Origin: a bacterium
GTDB taxonomy: Bacteria; Cyanobacteriota; Vampirovibrionia; Gastranaerophilales; Gastranaerophilaceae
Direction of reading: 5' to 3'
Assembly (NCBI GenBank): GCA_017633675.1
Contig: JAGBOW010000085.1
Span: forward strand, 1-32,044
Length of the DNA: 32,044 nucleotides
Shown here: piece by piece, positions 1 to 8,356 of the stretch
How the letters are laid out: each line of letters starts with the position of its first letter
Numbering within the stretch: the stretch's first letter is position 1
Position numbers and translations under genes: made by a program
The notes under the pieces: generated by a model
The model's database searches: none
The model's input: only the letters and a program-made list of their open reading frames with translations
Told to the model about the DNA's origin: nothing

Positions 1-65
1 AAAAATACATCATTTTGAGGACTGGACAAATCGTGAAAAATATTGTAAAATGTATATGTTAGAAC

Positions 66-100
66 AAAACACATCAAAATATTTATTTTGATGTGTTTTT
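66..100 (+). terminator. Rho-independent terminator of an upstream gene outside or at the window edge
   Basis: A 16-bp perfect inverted repeat (arms 66-81 and 84-99, AACACATCAAAATA paired with TATTTTGATGTGTT) ends in TTTTT. It should stop a plus-strand gene entering from the left. Which frame that gene uses cannot be decided: frame 3 closes with TAG at 60-62 just before the hairpin, and frame 2 runs to TGA at 89-91 inside it. Confidence 0.75.
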
Positions 101-131
101 ATGTTGTATTTTTTAAATTAAACGATACGGC

Positions 132-164
132 CTTATCGCCTTATCGCCCCATCGTCCTATCGCC
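132..164. repeat. Tandem octamer repeat CYTATYGC, four units
   Basis: Four consecutive 8-bp units: CTTATCGC, CTTATCGC, CCCATCGT, CCTATCGC. The preceding AACGATACGG (121-130) also precedes the similar array at 15102. The same octamer family recurs at 231-279, 328-343, 15102-15143, 18770-18801 and 26436-26451, always outside genes. Confidence 0.7.
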
Positions 165-180
165 ATTTAAAATAATAAAA

Positions 181-220
181 ACCCTCCGGCACTTCGTGCC
201 ACCTCCCTTAAAAGGGAGGC
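181..220 (-). repeat. Hairpin repeat with GCCTCCCTT/AAGGGAGG core
   Basis: Read on the minus strand this is GCCTCCC-TTTTAA-GGGAGG, then a second small hairpin (GGCACGAAGTGCC), then GGAGGGT. The element at 25540-25583 has the same order with a different inner hairpin (CGCTTTAGCG). Two copies with a conserved frame and a variable core suggest a dispersed non-coding repeat family. Confidence 0.6.
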
Positions 221-230
221 TTTTAGCTTT

Positions 231-279
231 CTTATGCTCCTATGCTCCTATGCTCTTATCCACCTATAATTCCTATCGC
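231..279. repeat. Tandem octamer repeat, degenerate (CYTATGCT variant)
   Basis: Six 8-bp units in series: CTTATGCT, CCTATGCT, CCTATGCT, CTTATCCA, CCTATAAT, then after one base CCTATCGC. It is a variant of the CYTATYGC family at 132-164. A further pair (CTTAGTGC, CCTATTGC) lies at 328-343. No gene is supported between 101 and 411. Confidence 0.6.
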
Positions 280-374
280 CACTTTAAACCGCCAGACTAA
301 AATCTACCCTACAACTTTCAATTTTCCCTTAGTGCCCTATTGCCTTCAAAAAACGTAAAGATTTATTTAAAACT

Positions 375-403
375 TTGACAAGAATAGGAATATATTGTCT
401 AAT
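375..403 (+). promoter_or_regulatory. Sigma-70 promoter of smc, placed for a near-leaderless transcript
   Basis: TTGACA (375-380), a 17-bp spacer and TCTAAT (398-403). Transcription would begin around 409-411, directly at the smc ATG (412). No Shine-Dalgarno sequence is visible before that ATG, which fits a leaderless message. Confidence 0.65.
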
Positions 404-411
404 TAAGTTGT

Positions 412-3400
412 ATGTACATAAAACAGTTAGAAATAGACAATTTTAAATCATTTGCAAATAAATCCGAAATTCCGTTTTTGAAAGGATTTACGACTGTTGC
501 CGGTCCTAACGGCTCGGGTAAGAGTAATATTATTGACAGTGTATTGTTCGCATTGGGACTCGCAAATGCCGGTGAACTCAGGGCGGAAAACCTTTCGCAT
601 TTTATTTCAACCTACACAAAAAGAAATGATGCGTTTGTAAAAGTTACTTTCGGTGAAGCCGAAAACGGAGAGGATTTGTCTATCGGCCGTAAAATCCGCA
701 AAACCAATCAGGGTTATGCAAGTACGTACTATATAAATGATAGTGTTACGACACTTACAAATATACATGCCATTCTGGAAAAATACAACGTAACTCCGAA
801 CAGCTACAATGTCATGATGCAGGGTGATGTTATGGGAATTACCGGCTGTTCTCCCAAAGAAAGACGTAAAATTATTGACGAAATTGCCGGTATTGCAGAT
901 TATAACAGGAGAATAGAGCAAGCAACGACTGAATTTGAAACAGTTGAGCAGAGAGTCGAAAAATCAACCGTAGTCCTGAACGAAGTTAACACCCGTCTTG
1001 AACAGCTCAAAGAAGAAAGAGAAGTTGCACTTAAATATCAAAAATTACGCGAAGAAAAACAGAGTTTGGAAAGCCAAATTAACAAGGTTCGTTTCTTTGA
1101 TATAAAAAGAAACCTTGAACAGGCTCATACAAACATACTCGAATTTACCAAAAAGAAAAAAGAGGAAGAAGTTAAAAACAAGGATTTAGATGAGAGATTA
1201 GAGCTTATTAAACATAAATATCAAGAGATTTCAGACCTTGTAAAAGAAAAAGGCGAAGCACAACAAATTGAATTAAAGAAGCAGGAAGAAGCCTTAAAAG
1301 GTGAAATTGACAGAAAAACCAATGCCTCAAATTATGCCGATAAGCAAATTCATGACGGTCTGCGCCTAATAGAAAACGCTAAAAACGGAATTGAAAATTT
1401 AAGAGATAAAATTAACAATTCAAATCTTAATATTAAACTCAAAGATGATGAAATTACTCATCTTAAAGAAAATCTGAATGTTAAAGAAGCGGAATTAAAG
1501 AAAATTCTTGAAGATATGACGGGCTTAAATGCTACTGCAGATCAGCATATCGAAAAAAGAAATAATTTGAGAAAACACTTGGAAGAATTGAAAGATGAGG
1601 AAACAAAATTAATTCAGACGAAATTACCGCTTGAAAATGAGCTGAAAAATCTTCAAAAAGAACTTAATGATGCGAAAACAAAACTCTCCGAACTCAAAGA
1701 AATGAAAGCGAATTTTGCAAACAATCAGGACATGAAAAAATCACTTGTAGATCAGCTCCAAAAAGAGATGGGTGATTTCAAGATTATTCAGCAAAATGCT
1801 TTGCACGATTTGGATACGACAAAGAATGAAATTAATGATTTAAATTATAACATTCAAATGGCATACAGAAAGATTTCCGCTATGGAAGCCAAAAAACAGG
1901 CTGTCGAAGATGCAAATTTCGGTCGTGCGGTTGATACGATTATGAATGCTAAATTGAGAGGAGTTCATGCACCTCTTGCACAATTAGGAACGGTAGATAA
2001 AGAGTATGCTGTCGCTATGGAAGTCGCATTTGGCGGAAGAATGGCGCATGTTGTCGTAGATGATGAACATGTCGCATCTGTTGCAATTGAGATGTTAAAA
2101 TCTTCAAATGCAGGCAGGGCAACATTTATCCCTCTTAACAAAATTAAAAAAGCACCGTCAAAACTGCAACTTCCGAAAGACAAAGGAGTTATAGATTACG
2201 CAATAAACCTTGTCGATTTTGATGATGAATATATTGATGCGTTTTTCTATGCCGTAGGGGATACAATTGTCGTTGAGGATATTGAATGTGCAAAAAAACT
2301 TATCGGCAAATACAGAATGGTTACTCTGCAGGGCGAATTGCTGGAAAAATCGGGTTCAATGACAGGCGGAACAAGGTTGAGAACAGGCATGAGTTTCAGT
2401 CAGAATGATGATGATGAACTGAACAAATACAGAGAGCGCCTGAAAGAAATGGAGCAGAAATTAGGTTCTTTAGAAAATAAAAAGACATCATTGGAACAAA
2501 AATTAGATGATGTCAGGGTTAAGTATTCGGATTCCATGAGCGAATATACAAAATCCAAAGTTGAACTCGACAACATGAATACAAATTATGCCAACAGCGA
2601 AAATATTCTGAAAGAAAAAGAAGATTTTATAAGTATTGCAACTCCTAAAGTTGATGAATTAAACAAAAAACTTGACAAACTTGAAGAAAAAAATGTTAAA
2701 ATTTATGATGAAATGACGGTTTGTCAGGAACAGATCAGGGAAGTTGAAAAACTTATTAATGATAAAGACCTGAAAGACCTGAAAGAAAAGACTGAGGGAA
2801 CTGAAAATGAAATAAAACGGCTTCAGCAAAAAATTATGCAGGCTGAAGGGCAAAAGAATGAATTTAACAGAGAAATTTTATTTAACGAAAACGTAATTCA
2901 AACAAAATTGGAAGAAATTTCGTCAATTGAGCGCAAAAATGTTGATTTAGAAGCTGACAAGGAAAGATTTAAACGTGAAATTGAGGATTTGAACAAAAAA
3001 ACGGAAGAACTTAAAGAGCAAATAGGTCAAATCGAAGAAAAATTAGGCAAACTTTTAAAAGAACGTGATGAAATTAACACAGAACTTATTGATCTTGAAA
3101 AACAAAAACACATTAGAATTGCGGACATTGAACGAATTGCGGAGCAGATAGAATCGTTCAAAGCCCGCAGGAGAGAACTTGAACCTCAGCTTGAAACCGC
3201 AACAAAAGAACTTGTTGATGCGGGAGTTGAAATAAATAAACTTGAACCCGTAGAAATTTCAATAGAAGAAATTACATCAAAAATTCAGCGTCTTGAAAAA
3301 CGCATGGAAGAACTTGGGGACGTCAATATGCGCGCCCTGAATACTTATGATGAAGTTCTTACACGCCAGACAGAATTAAAAAAACAGATTGAAACACTTT

Positions 3401-3912
3401 CAAAAGAGCGCAGAGAAATCCTGGAAAGAATGAAGGGATATGAACAACTGAAAAAAGAAACGTTTATGAAAACATACAACCACATAAACGAAAACTTTAA
3501 AGAAGTGTTTCATCAATTGTCTGAGGGTGAGGGAGAACTTGTTTTGGAAAATCCTGATGATCCTTTGTCGGGCGGTCTTGATATGAAAGTCAGTATAAGG
3601 GATAAAAAACACCAGAGATTAGGAAGTTTATCGGGCGGTGAAAAATCATTGACTGCACTTGCTTTTGTATTTGCAATCCAAAGATACATGCCGTCCCCAT
3701 TTTATGCTTTTGACGAAGTTGATGCAAGTCTGGATATAATGAACGTTGAACGTATCGCCCAAATGGTGCAGAGGCAGTCAAAAGATACGCAATTTATAGT
3801 AGTCAGTCACAAGCGGCCTATGATAGAATCAGCAAACAGGACTTTAGGGGTAACTCAAAAAGAAAAAGGTATCACTAAAGTTACGGGTATTAAACTGAGG
3901 GATGAAGAATGA
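412..3912 (+). CDS. smc: Chromosome segregation protein SMC
   Basis: SMC is the ATPase core of bacterial condensin; it dimerises and, with ScpA and ScpB, compacts and resolves newly replicated chromosomes. The 1166 residues match the usual 1150-1200. Seen: Walker A GPNGSGKS (31-38), a long charged coiled coil, a hinge around 505-655 ending near GSMTGGTR, a second coiled coil, the ABC signature LSGGEKS (1073-1079) and Walker B YAFDE with catalytic Glu near 1102. The start MYIKQLEIDNFKSF is the canonical N-terminus, so ATG 412 is secure even though it lacks a ribosome site. It overlaps scpA by 4 nt (ATGA), so the condensin subunits are probably made from one message. Confidence 0.98.
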   Translation: MYIKQLEIDNFKSFANKSEIPFLKGFTTVAGPNGSGKSNIIDSVLFALGLANAGELRAENLSHFISTYTKRNDAFVKVTFGEAENGEDLSIGRKIRKTNQGYASTYYINDSVTTLTNIHAILEKYNVTPNSYNVMMQGDVMGITGCSPKERRKIIDEIAGIADYNRRIEQATTEFETVEQRVEKSTVVLNEVNTRLEQLKEEREVALKYQKLREEKQSLESQINKVRFFDIKRNLEQAHTNILEFTKKKKEEEVKNKDLDERLELIKHKYQEISDLVKEKGEAQQIELKKQEEALKGEIDRKTNASNYADKQIHDGLRLIENAKNGIENLRDKINNSNLNIKLKDDEITHLKENLNVKEAELKKILEDMTGLNATADQHIEKRNNLRKHLEELKDEETKLIQTKLPLENELKNLQKELNDAKTKLSELKEMKANFANNQDMKKSLVDQLQKEMGDFKIIQQNALHDLDTTKNEINDLNYNIQMAYRKISAMEAKKQAVEDANFGRAVDTIMNAKLRGVHAPLAQLGTVDKEYAVAMEVAFGGRMAHVVVDDEHVASVAIEMLKSSNAGRATFIPLNKIKKAPSKLQLPKDKGVIDYAINLVDFDDEYIDAFFYAVGDTIVVEDIECAKKLIGKYRMVTLQGELLEKSGSMTGGTRLRTGMSFSQNDDDELNKYRERLKEMEQKLGSLENKKTSLEQKLDDVRVKYSDSMSEYTKSKVELDNMNTNYANSENILKEKEDFISIATPKVDELNKKLDKLEEKNVKIYDEMTVCQEQIREVEKLINDKDLKDLKEKTEGTENEIKRLQQKIMQAEGQKNEFNREILFNENVIQTKLEEISSIERKNVDLEADKERFKREIEDLNKKTEELKEQIGQIEEKLGKLLKERDEINTELIDLEKQKHIRIADIERIAEQIESFKARRRELEPQLETATKELVDAGVEINKLEPVEISIEEITSKIQRLEKRMEELGDVNMRALNTYDEVLTRQTELKKQIETLSKERREILERMKGYEQLKKETFMKTYNHINENFKEVFHQLSEGEGELVLENPDDPLSGGLDMKVSIRDKKHQRLGSLSGGEKSLTALAFVFAIQRYMPSPFYAFDEVDASLDIMNVERIAQMVQRQSKDTQFIVVSHKRPMIESANRTLGVTQKEKGITKVTGIKLRDEE

Positions 3913-4706
3913 CAACAGCACTGAATTATAATATAGATTTACCCGATTTAGGTTTAGGAAAAAATCAAAAAAGTGAAGGTATCGGAATTTTGGTCGATAT
4001 GGCCAAAGCCGGAAAAATTGATCCTTGGAATATTGATATTGTTGATGTTACGGATAAATACCTCGCACACATGGTTGAAATGAAATCCCAAAATCTTAGG
4101 GTTACAGGGAGGACTTTTCTTTTTGCGGCTATTCTTGTAAAATTGCAATCCAATGTTCTTGAAGGTATTGATATAATGCAGTTTGACCCGCAAGAACCCG
4201 AACCTCAGTTTGATGATGACGGATTTATTGCGGATTATGACGACTATGTACCCACAAACAATGTAATTTCTATTGATGAGGTTTTGCAGAGAAGAACAAG
4301 TGTCAGATTAAATCATAATCGTGTCGTAACTTTGCAGGATTTGATAAGACAATTGCAATTTTACGAAAAATTAGACAGAAATGAAACTTTAAAAAACAGG
4401 CAGGAGAGGGCAAAACGCAGAGTTCAGTCATATTCAAGACTTACATCTGATGATATTGTTAACCTTGCGCAAGAAGAATACATTGAAACATGCGTTGCAA
4501 CTCTGAAAGAAAATTTAATTCAGATTTTTGAAAAGAATGATAAAATTGAATTGAATGAACTTACACTTTTGGGAATGGATAAAATCAGCGCATATATTGC
4601 GTTATTGTTCTTAACTGTTAACACGGATTACAGTCTGGAACAGGAAGAATTTTATTCCGATTTGTATGTGGTAAAGGGCGGTAAAGATGAACACGGAGCA
4701 GCTTAA
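3909..4706 (+). CDS. scpA: Segregation and condensation protein A (kleisin)
   Basis: ScpA is the kleisin that bridges the two SMC heads and recruits ScpB. The 265 residues are normal for the family. Seen: the N-terminal region typical of ScpA (GIGILVDMAKAGKIDPWNIDIVDVT), a second conserved block (FLFAAILVKLQS), an acidic linker around 92-115 (rich in Asp and Glu) and a C-terminal winged-helix part (LNELTLLGMDKISAYIALLFL). The start is coupled to the smc stop through ATGA, and the 3' end overlaps scpB by 20 nt. Confidence 0.96.
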   Translation: MTTALNYNIDLPDLGLGKNQKSEGIGILVDMAKAGKIDPWNIDIVDVTDKYLAHMVEMKSQNLRVTGRTFLFAAILVKLQSNVLEGIDIMQFDPQEPEPQFDDDGFIADYDDYVPTNNVISIDEVLQRRTSVRLNHNRVVTLQDLIRQLQFYEKLDRNETLKNRQERAKRRVQSYSRLTSDDIVNLAQEEYIETCVATLKENLIQIFEKNDKIELNELTLLGMDKISAYIALLFLTVNTDYSLEQEEFYSDLYVVKGGKDEHGAA

Positions 4707-5205
4707 ATCAAGAATTGAGGCGGTTTTGTTTATTACCGCAAGAGCGATTTCATTAGATGAAATTGCAACTATTCTTGGTGAAGAAACCGGAAATGTTGAA
4801 GAAGCGATATTAGAGCTTATTATGGATTATTCCGCAAGAGACGGGGCATTAGAAATTGATGATGAAAACGGTTATATTTTACAGGTAAAAGATGAACACA
4901 TGGATTTGGTGGAACTTCTTTGCCCTGTTGATATAAAACCGGCTGTTTTGAGGACACTTTCCGTTATAGCTTTAAAAGAGCCGATAAGACAAACCGAATT
5001 AAAAGAATTAAGAGGGTCAAACACTTATGAACAGGTTCAGGAACTTGTTGATAAGGGGCTTATTGCTAAGATAAAAGATAAAAACGGAAGAAGTTTTAAT
5101 TTAAAAACCACTCCGAAATTTGCGGAATATTTCAAATTAAAAGGTGATACACGCTCTCTTGCAAAAATTCTGGAAATTGATAAAGGTGTAAAAGATAATG
5201 AATAA
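4687..5205 (+). CDS. scpB: Segregation and condensation protein B
   Basis: ScpB is a tandem winged-helix dimer that binds ScpA in the SMC complex. The 172 residues are slightly shorter than common homologues (about 180-200). Seen: the opening LKSRIEAVLFITARAISLDEIATILG, and the second winged helix with LRTLSVIALKEPIRQTELKELRG followed by LVDKGLIAKI. The start ATG 4687 lies inside scpA and the end overlaps the following protease gene by 8 nt, so four genes form one coupled unit. Confidence 0.95.
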   Translation: MNTEQLKSRIEAVLFITARAISLDEIATILGEETGNVEEAILELIMDYSARDGALEIDDENGYILQVKDEHMDLVELLCPVDIKPAVLRTLSVIALKEPIRQTELKELRGSNTYEQVQELVDKGLIAKIKDKNGRSFNLKTTPKFAEYFKLKGDTRSLAKILEIDKGVKDNE

Positions 5206-6463
5206 AAAATTAATTTTTTGTAGCATTCTGGTTATTATCTGTGCATTGGTTTACAGATTTTTGCCGAATTATTTTTATGTACAGGGCAAACTTAACTTTA
5301 ATCGGAAAAATTACGAAAAAGCATACAATTATTTTACAAAGGCGCATAGTATTTATAAGAATGATAAAGATTACAGATATTATTATGTTCAGACCATGTT
5401 AAAAATGAAACCTACAAAGGAAATCCAGCAGGAATTGTTTAAAATTTCAACGGATTCAAAGGACGATTCCGCACATGCTTCCGCAAAAAGACAGGTTAAC
5501 AGATGGAAATACGGTGTATTGCAAAATATCGGAAATAATTATATAGAGCAAGTTCCGATTGACAAAAAGATAATGCGTTGGTCAAGTTTTCCGATTAAAT
5601 ATACTATTATAAACAGTACGGGCGAAGTTCTCCCTGATTATTACAGAAGAGAGATTTTGAGAGCATTGGGACAATGGCAGAGTTCAACAGGTTTTTTAAA
5701 ATTTGCCGAAACAACCGATAAAAGTAACGCAGATATAATTTATGAAATTAATAAGCTTCCGGATAATGTTTGTGAAGGTAATGCTTGCCGATTTGTTCTT
5801 GGCTTTACAACATCTGATTACAAAGGCAAAATATTAAATAATATGAAAGTTATATTGTATGACAAAGATCCTTTTGGCAGATATTTCCCCGACAAAGACT
5901 TATTTAATACCGTTTTGCATGAAACCGGACACGCATTAGGTATAATGGGACACAGCTATAATGAAGATGACATAATGTATATGTCCGCAGAGCAGGAAAA
6001 TATTTACACAGCTCACAGGAGTTATTTCCAGTATCTTTCATCTAATGATATAAATACAATTACCTTATTATATAAACTTATTCCGGATATAACCGATACT
6101 GATGAAATTGATACCGAAGGACTTGTTTATGCACCTATAATATTGGGCACGGAAGAAGAGATTTCAAACAGGAAAGTTAAAGAGGCAAAAAATTATATAA
6201 AAAATGCACCTGAGTTGGCAGGCGGCTACATTGATTTAGGAATAGCTTATTCCGAGTTAAAAAGAACCGATGAAGCGCTGGAAGCCATGCATAAAGCATA
6301 TTCGCTGTCTAAAACAGATAACGAAAAATATGCATCATTGTATAATTTGGCTTTGATTTATATGAATACCGGTGATACACGTAAAGCAAAGGAATATGCC
6401 TTAAAAGCAAAGCAAATTTCCGATACGGAAGAAATCAGAAAATTAATTTTAAGTATTAAGTAA
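5198..6463 (+). CDS. Membrane-anchored matrixin-like (M10-type) zinc metalloprotease with TPRs
   Basis: A predicted zinc peptidase of 421 residues. Seen: an uncleaved N-terminal membrane anchor (about 4-24, IFCSILVIICALVYRFL), a TPR-like helix pair (about 28-65), a catalytic domain with HETGHALGIMGH (241-252) followed by a Met-turn DIMY (258-261), and two C-terminal TPR units (about 340-415). The third zinc histidine is one position later than in the standard HExxHxxGxxH. The domain most likely faces outside the cytoplasm. It resembles the gene at 25628 in the segment before the catalytic site (KIMRWSSFPIKYTI versus RIMRWTFMPLKVYI). It overlaps scpB by 8 nt; SD-like AAAGGTG is at 5181-5187. 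Substrate unknown; a role in segregation is only suggested by position. Confidence 0.82.
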   Translation: MNKKLIFCSILVIICALVYRFLPNYFYVQGKLNFNRKNYEKAYNYFTKAHSIYKNDKDYRYYYVQTMLKMKPTKEIQQELFKISTDSKDDSAHASAKRQVNRWKYGVLQNIGNNYIEQVPIDKKIMRWSSFPIKYTIINSTGEVLPDYYRREILRALGQWQSSTGFLKFAETTDKSNADIIYEINKLPDNVCEGNACRFVLGFTTSDYKGKILNNMKVILYDKDPFGRYFPDKDLFNTVLHETGHALGIMGHSYNEDDIMYMSAEQENIYTAHRSYFQYLSSNDINTITLLYKLIPDITDTDEIDTEGLVYAPIILGTEEEISNRKVKEAKNYIKNAPELAGGYIDLGIAYSELKRTDEALEAMHKAYSLSKTDNEKYASLYNLALIYMNTGDTRKAKEYALKAKQISDTEEIRKLILSIK

Positions 6464-6555
6464 TAAATATCGTTTACAAAATCTTCATAAATTCTTTTAA
6501 AATAAAAATTTTTGTTGTACACTTGGTTGGTTGATTGAATAAGGGAGAATGGAAA

Positions 6556-7932
6556 ATGTACAACGTAGCCATTATAGGAGCAGGACCGGCAGGAATTTTT
6601 TCGGCTTTGGAAATTATTAAACTTAAGCCAGATTGGAAAGTTATTCTTGTAGAAAAAGGGCAAAAAATTGAGAAAAGAAAATGCATGCTCAGAGAAGGCT
6701 ACGATAAATGTCCGCATTGTGCGAAATGCGGTTTACTTTGCGGCTGGGGCGGGGCAGGAGCTTTTTCTGACGGTAAATTAACCCTTACACCTGATGTGGG
6801 CGGGAATTTAATTGATTACATGGACAGAAAACATGTTGAAGATTTAATCGCTTATTCGGATCGGTTGTATCTGGATTTCGGAGCAACTGATGAACTTTTC
6901 GGAACTGATATGAACACCTTCAGAGAACTTGAAAGACAGGCTTCTCTTGCGGAATTAAAACTTGTACATTCTCCTGTCAGACATTTGGGAACGGAAAGAA
7001 GTCTTGATGTTTTGAAAAACATGCAGGATTATTTAGATGAAAGAATTACAATTTTAAATAACGTAACCGCAAAATCTCTTATTGTTGAATGCGAACAGGT
7101 AAAGGGTATTGTTCTGGATAACGGAGAAACAATATGCGCTCAATATACAATTATTGCACCGGGTAGAGAAGGAGCAGATTGGCTTACTCATGAATTTGCG
7201 GAACACAAAATCGGTATGGTAAATAATGCCGTTGATGTTGGTGTAAGAGTCGAACTTCCCGCACCTGTGTTTGAGCCATTAACGGATAAATTATATGAGT
7301 CAAAATTAATTTATCATTCCCCTACATTCGGTGATGCTGTCAGAACATTCTGTATGAACCCTAACGGTGAAGTTGTACAGGAAAATTATAACGGTATTTC
7401 AACCGTTAACGGTCACAGCTATGCTGAAAAAACTACAAATAACACAAATTTTGCATTGTTAGTCAGCGAAAAATTCACAGAACCGTTTAAAGAACCTATC
7501 CAATACGGTCAGCATATTGCAAGATTGGCAAATATGTTGGGGGGCGGAATTTTAGTCCAGAGATTCGGTGATTTGCTTGACGGAAGAAGATCAACTCCCG
7601 AAAGAATTAAATCAAGCATAATCACACCGACTTTGACCTGTGCAACTCCGGGTGATTTGAGTTTAGTTATCCCTTACAGACAAATGACAAGCATAATTGA
7701 GATGTTGCAGGCATTAGACAAAATTTGTCCGGGAACTGCATCAAGATATACACTTCTTTACGGTATAGAAGTTAAATTCTATTCGGCAAGGGTAAAACTG
7801 ACAAATGAACTTGAAACAGAGGGAGTAAAAAATCTTTTTGCAATAGGTGACGGTGCAGGGGTAACAAGAGGTTTAATTCAGGCTTCTGCGTCAGGTGTTC
7901 ATGTTGCAAGAACGATATGCGAAAGAGGATAA
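6556..7932 (+). CDS. FAD-dependent oxidoreductase (COG2509-type, uncharacterised)
   Basis: A 458-residue flavoprotein of the NAD(P)/FAD-dependent dehydrogenase class. Seen: an N-terminal Rossmann dinucleotide motif IIGAGPAG, a Cys-rich stretch CPHCAKCGLLCGWGG around 50-65 followed by GAFSDGKL, and the C-terminal FAD-contact motif LFAIGDGAGVTRGL. The Cys cluster with GGAGAFSDGKL is typical of the COG2509 family, whose substrate is not established. I choose ATG 6556 because AGGGAG (6542-6547) lies 8 nt upstream; a TTG at 6535 in the same frame would place that site inside the gene. It stands alone between the condensin operon and a divergent regulator. Confidence 0.85.
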   Translation: MYNVAIIGAGPAGIFSALEIIKLKPDWKVILVEKGQKIEKRKCMLREGYDKCPHCAKCGLLCGWGGAGAFSDGKLTLTPDVGGNLIDYMDRKHVEDLIAYSDRLYLDFGATDELFGTDMNTFRELERQASLAELKLVHSPVRHLGTERSLDVLKNMQDYLDERITILNNVTAKSLIVECEQVKGIVLDNGETICAQYTIIAPGREGADWLTHEFAEHKIGMVNNAVDVGVRVELPAPVFEPLTDKLYESKLIYHSPTFGDAVRTFCMNPNGEVVQENYNGISTVNGHSYAEKTTNNTNFALLVSEKFTEPFKEPIQYGQHIARLANMLGGGILVQRFGDLLDGRRSTPERIKSSIITPTLTCATPGDLSLVIPYRQMTSIIEMLQALDKICPGTASRYTLLYGIEVKFYSARVKLTNELETEGVKNLFAIGDGAGVTRGLIQASASGVHVARTICERG

Positions 7933-8017
7933 AAAGTCTGTAATTTTAACTGATTAATGACTTTGTAAATTCAGTTATTTATATGGTATTGCTTATTAGT
8001 TGTGAGCGATTAATATT

Positions 8018-8293
8018 TTATTGTTCAATCAGTAAAAAATCTTTAGGAATTTCTTGTTCAACTCTGCGTATTAACTCTGATAGCGGTATTCCTAATGCCT
8101 CGCATATTGTCCATAAAGAAATTAACTTCGGCTCGTTTATTCCGTTTTCAAGCCTGCTGATTAAAGACATTTGAATATCATATTCATATGCTAAAAGCCT
8201 TTGAGATTTATTTTGTCTTAAACGTTCTTCTCTTAATAATTTTGATAAAGTTTTGAAAATAATCTCTGATTTTTTGGTATTTGCATGTTGCAT
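8018..8293 (-). CDS. XRE-family (Cro/C1-type) transcriptional regulator
   Basis: A 91-residue DNA-binding protein that is essentially one helix-turn-helix domain: LLREERLRQNKSQRLLAYE, then SLISRLENGINEPKLISLW and CEALGIPLSELI. The motif order (scaffold helix, SQ..LA, S.IS..ENG...P, L..ICEALGI) is classic HTH_3. There is no extra effector domain. It is transcribed away from the pseudopilin gene at 8357, and its start codon overlaps the -35 of that gene's promoter, so mutual or autoregulation is plausible (inference). No clear ribosome site precedes its ATG. Confidence 0.88.
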   Translation of the reverse strand: MQHANTKKSEIIFKTLSKLLREERLRQNKSQRLLAYEYDIQMSLISRLENGINEPKLISLWTICEALGIPLSELIRRVEQEIPKDFLLIEQ

Positions 8294-8316
8294 ATATAGA
8301 ATTTTAATGTTATAAT
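8288..8316 (+). promoter_or_regulatory. Promoter of the pseudopilin gene, overlapping the divergent XRE start
   Basis: TTGCAT (8288-8293), a 17-bp spacer and a perfect TATAAT (8311-8316). The -35 hexamer contains the reverse-strand start codon of the XRE gene. Expected transcription start is near 8323, giving a leader of about 34 nt with AAGGGGA (8346-8352) before ATG 8357. Confidence 0.65.
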
Positions 8317-8326
8317 ATAAACAGCA

Positions 8327-8342
8327 CTTCTATACATAGAGG
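8327..8342. promoter_or_regulatory. Possible operator: imperfect palindrome CTTCTAT-AC-ATAGAGG
   Basis: A 16-bp imperfect dyad (6 of 7 arm positions pair) just downstream of the predicted start of the pseudopilin transcript. Its place between the divergent genes fits an operator for the adjacent XRE protein. This rests on position and symmetry only. Confidence 0.3.
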
Positions 8343-8356
8343 CAGAAGGGGAATAT

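Noticed and set aside
1-91. C-terminal end of a gene entering from the left
   Set aside because: A terminator implies an upstream gene, but all three frames give short tails and none is recognisable, so no frame could be chosen.
88-300. A 70-codon open frame on the plus strand
   Set aside because: It starts in a terminator and translates octamer and hairpin repeats; no ribosome site and low-complexity product.
2659-2853. Phe-rich antisense open frames across smc, gcvPB, AsmA-like and accDA genes
   Set aside because: They mirror Lys/Glu-rich coding sequence, have no ribosome sites and no recognisable product.
6473-6503. Promoter for the FAD oxidoreductase (TTTACA with TAAAAT)
   Set aside because: Spacing is 19 bp and the start would lie about 45 nt before ATG; not distinctive in such AT-rich DNA.
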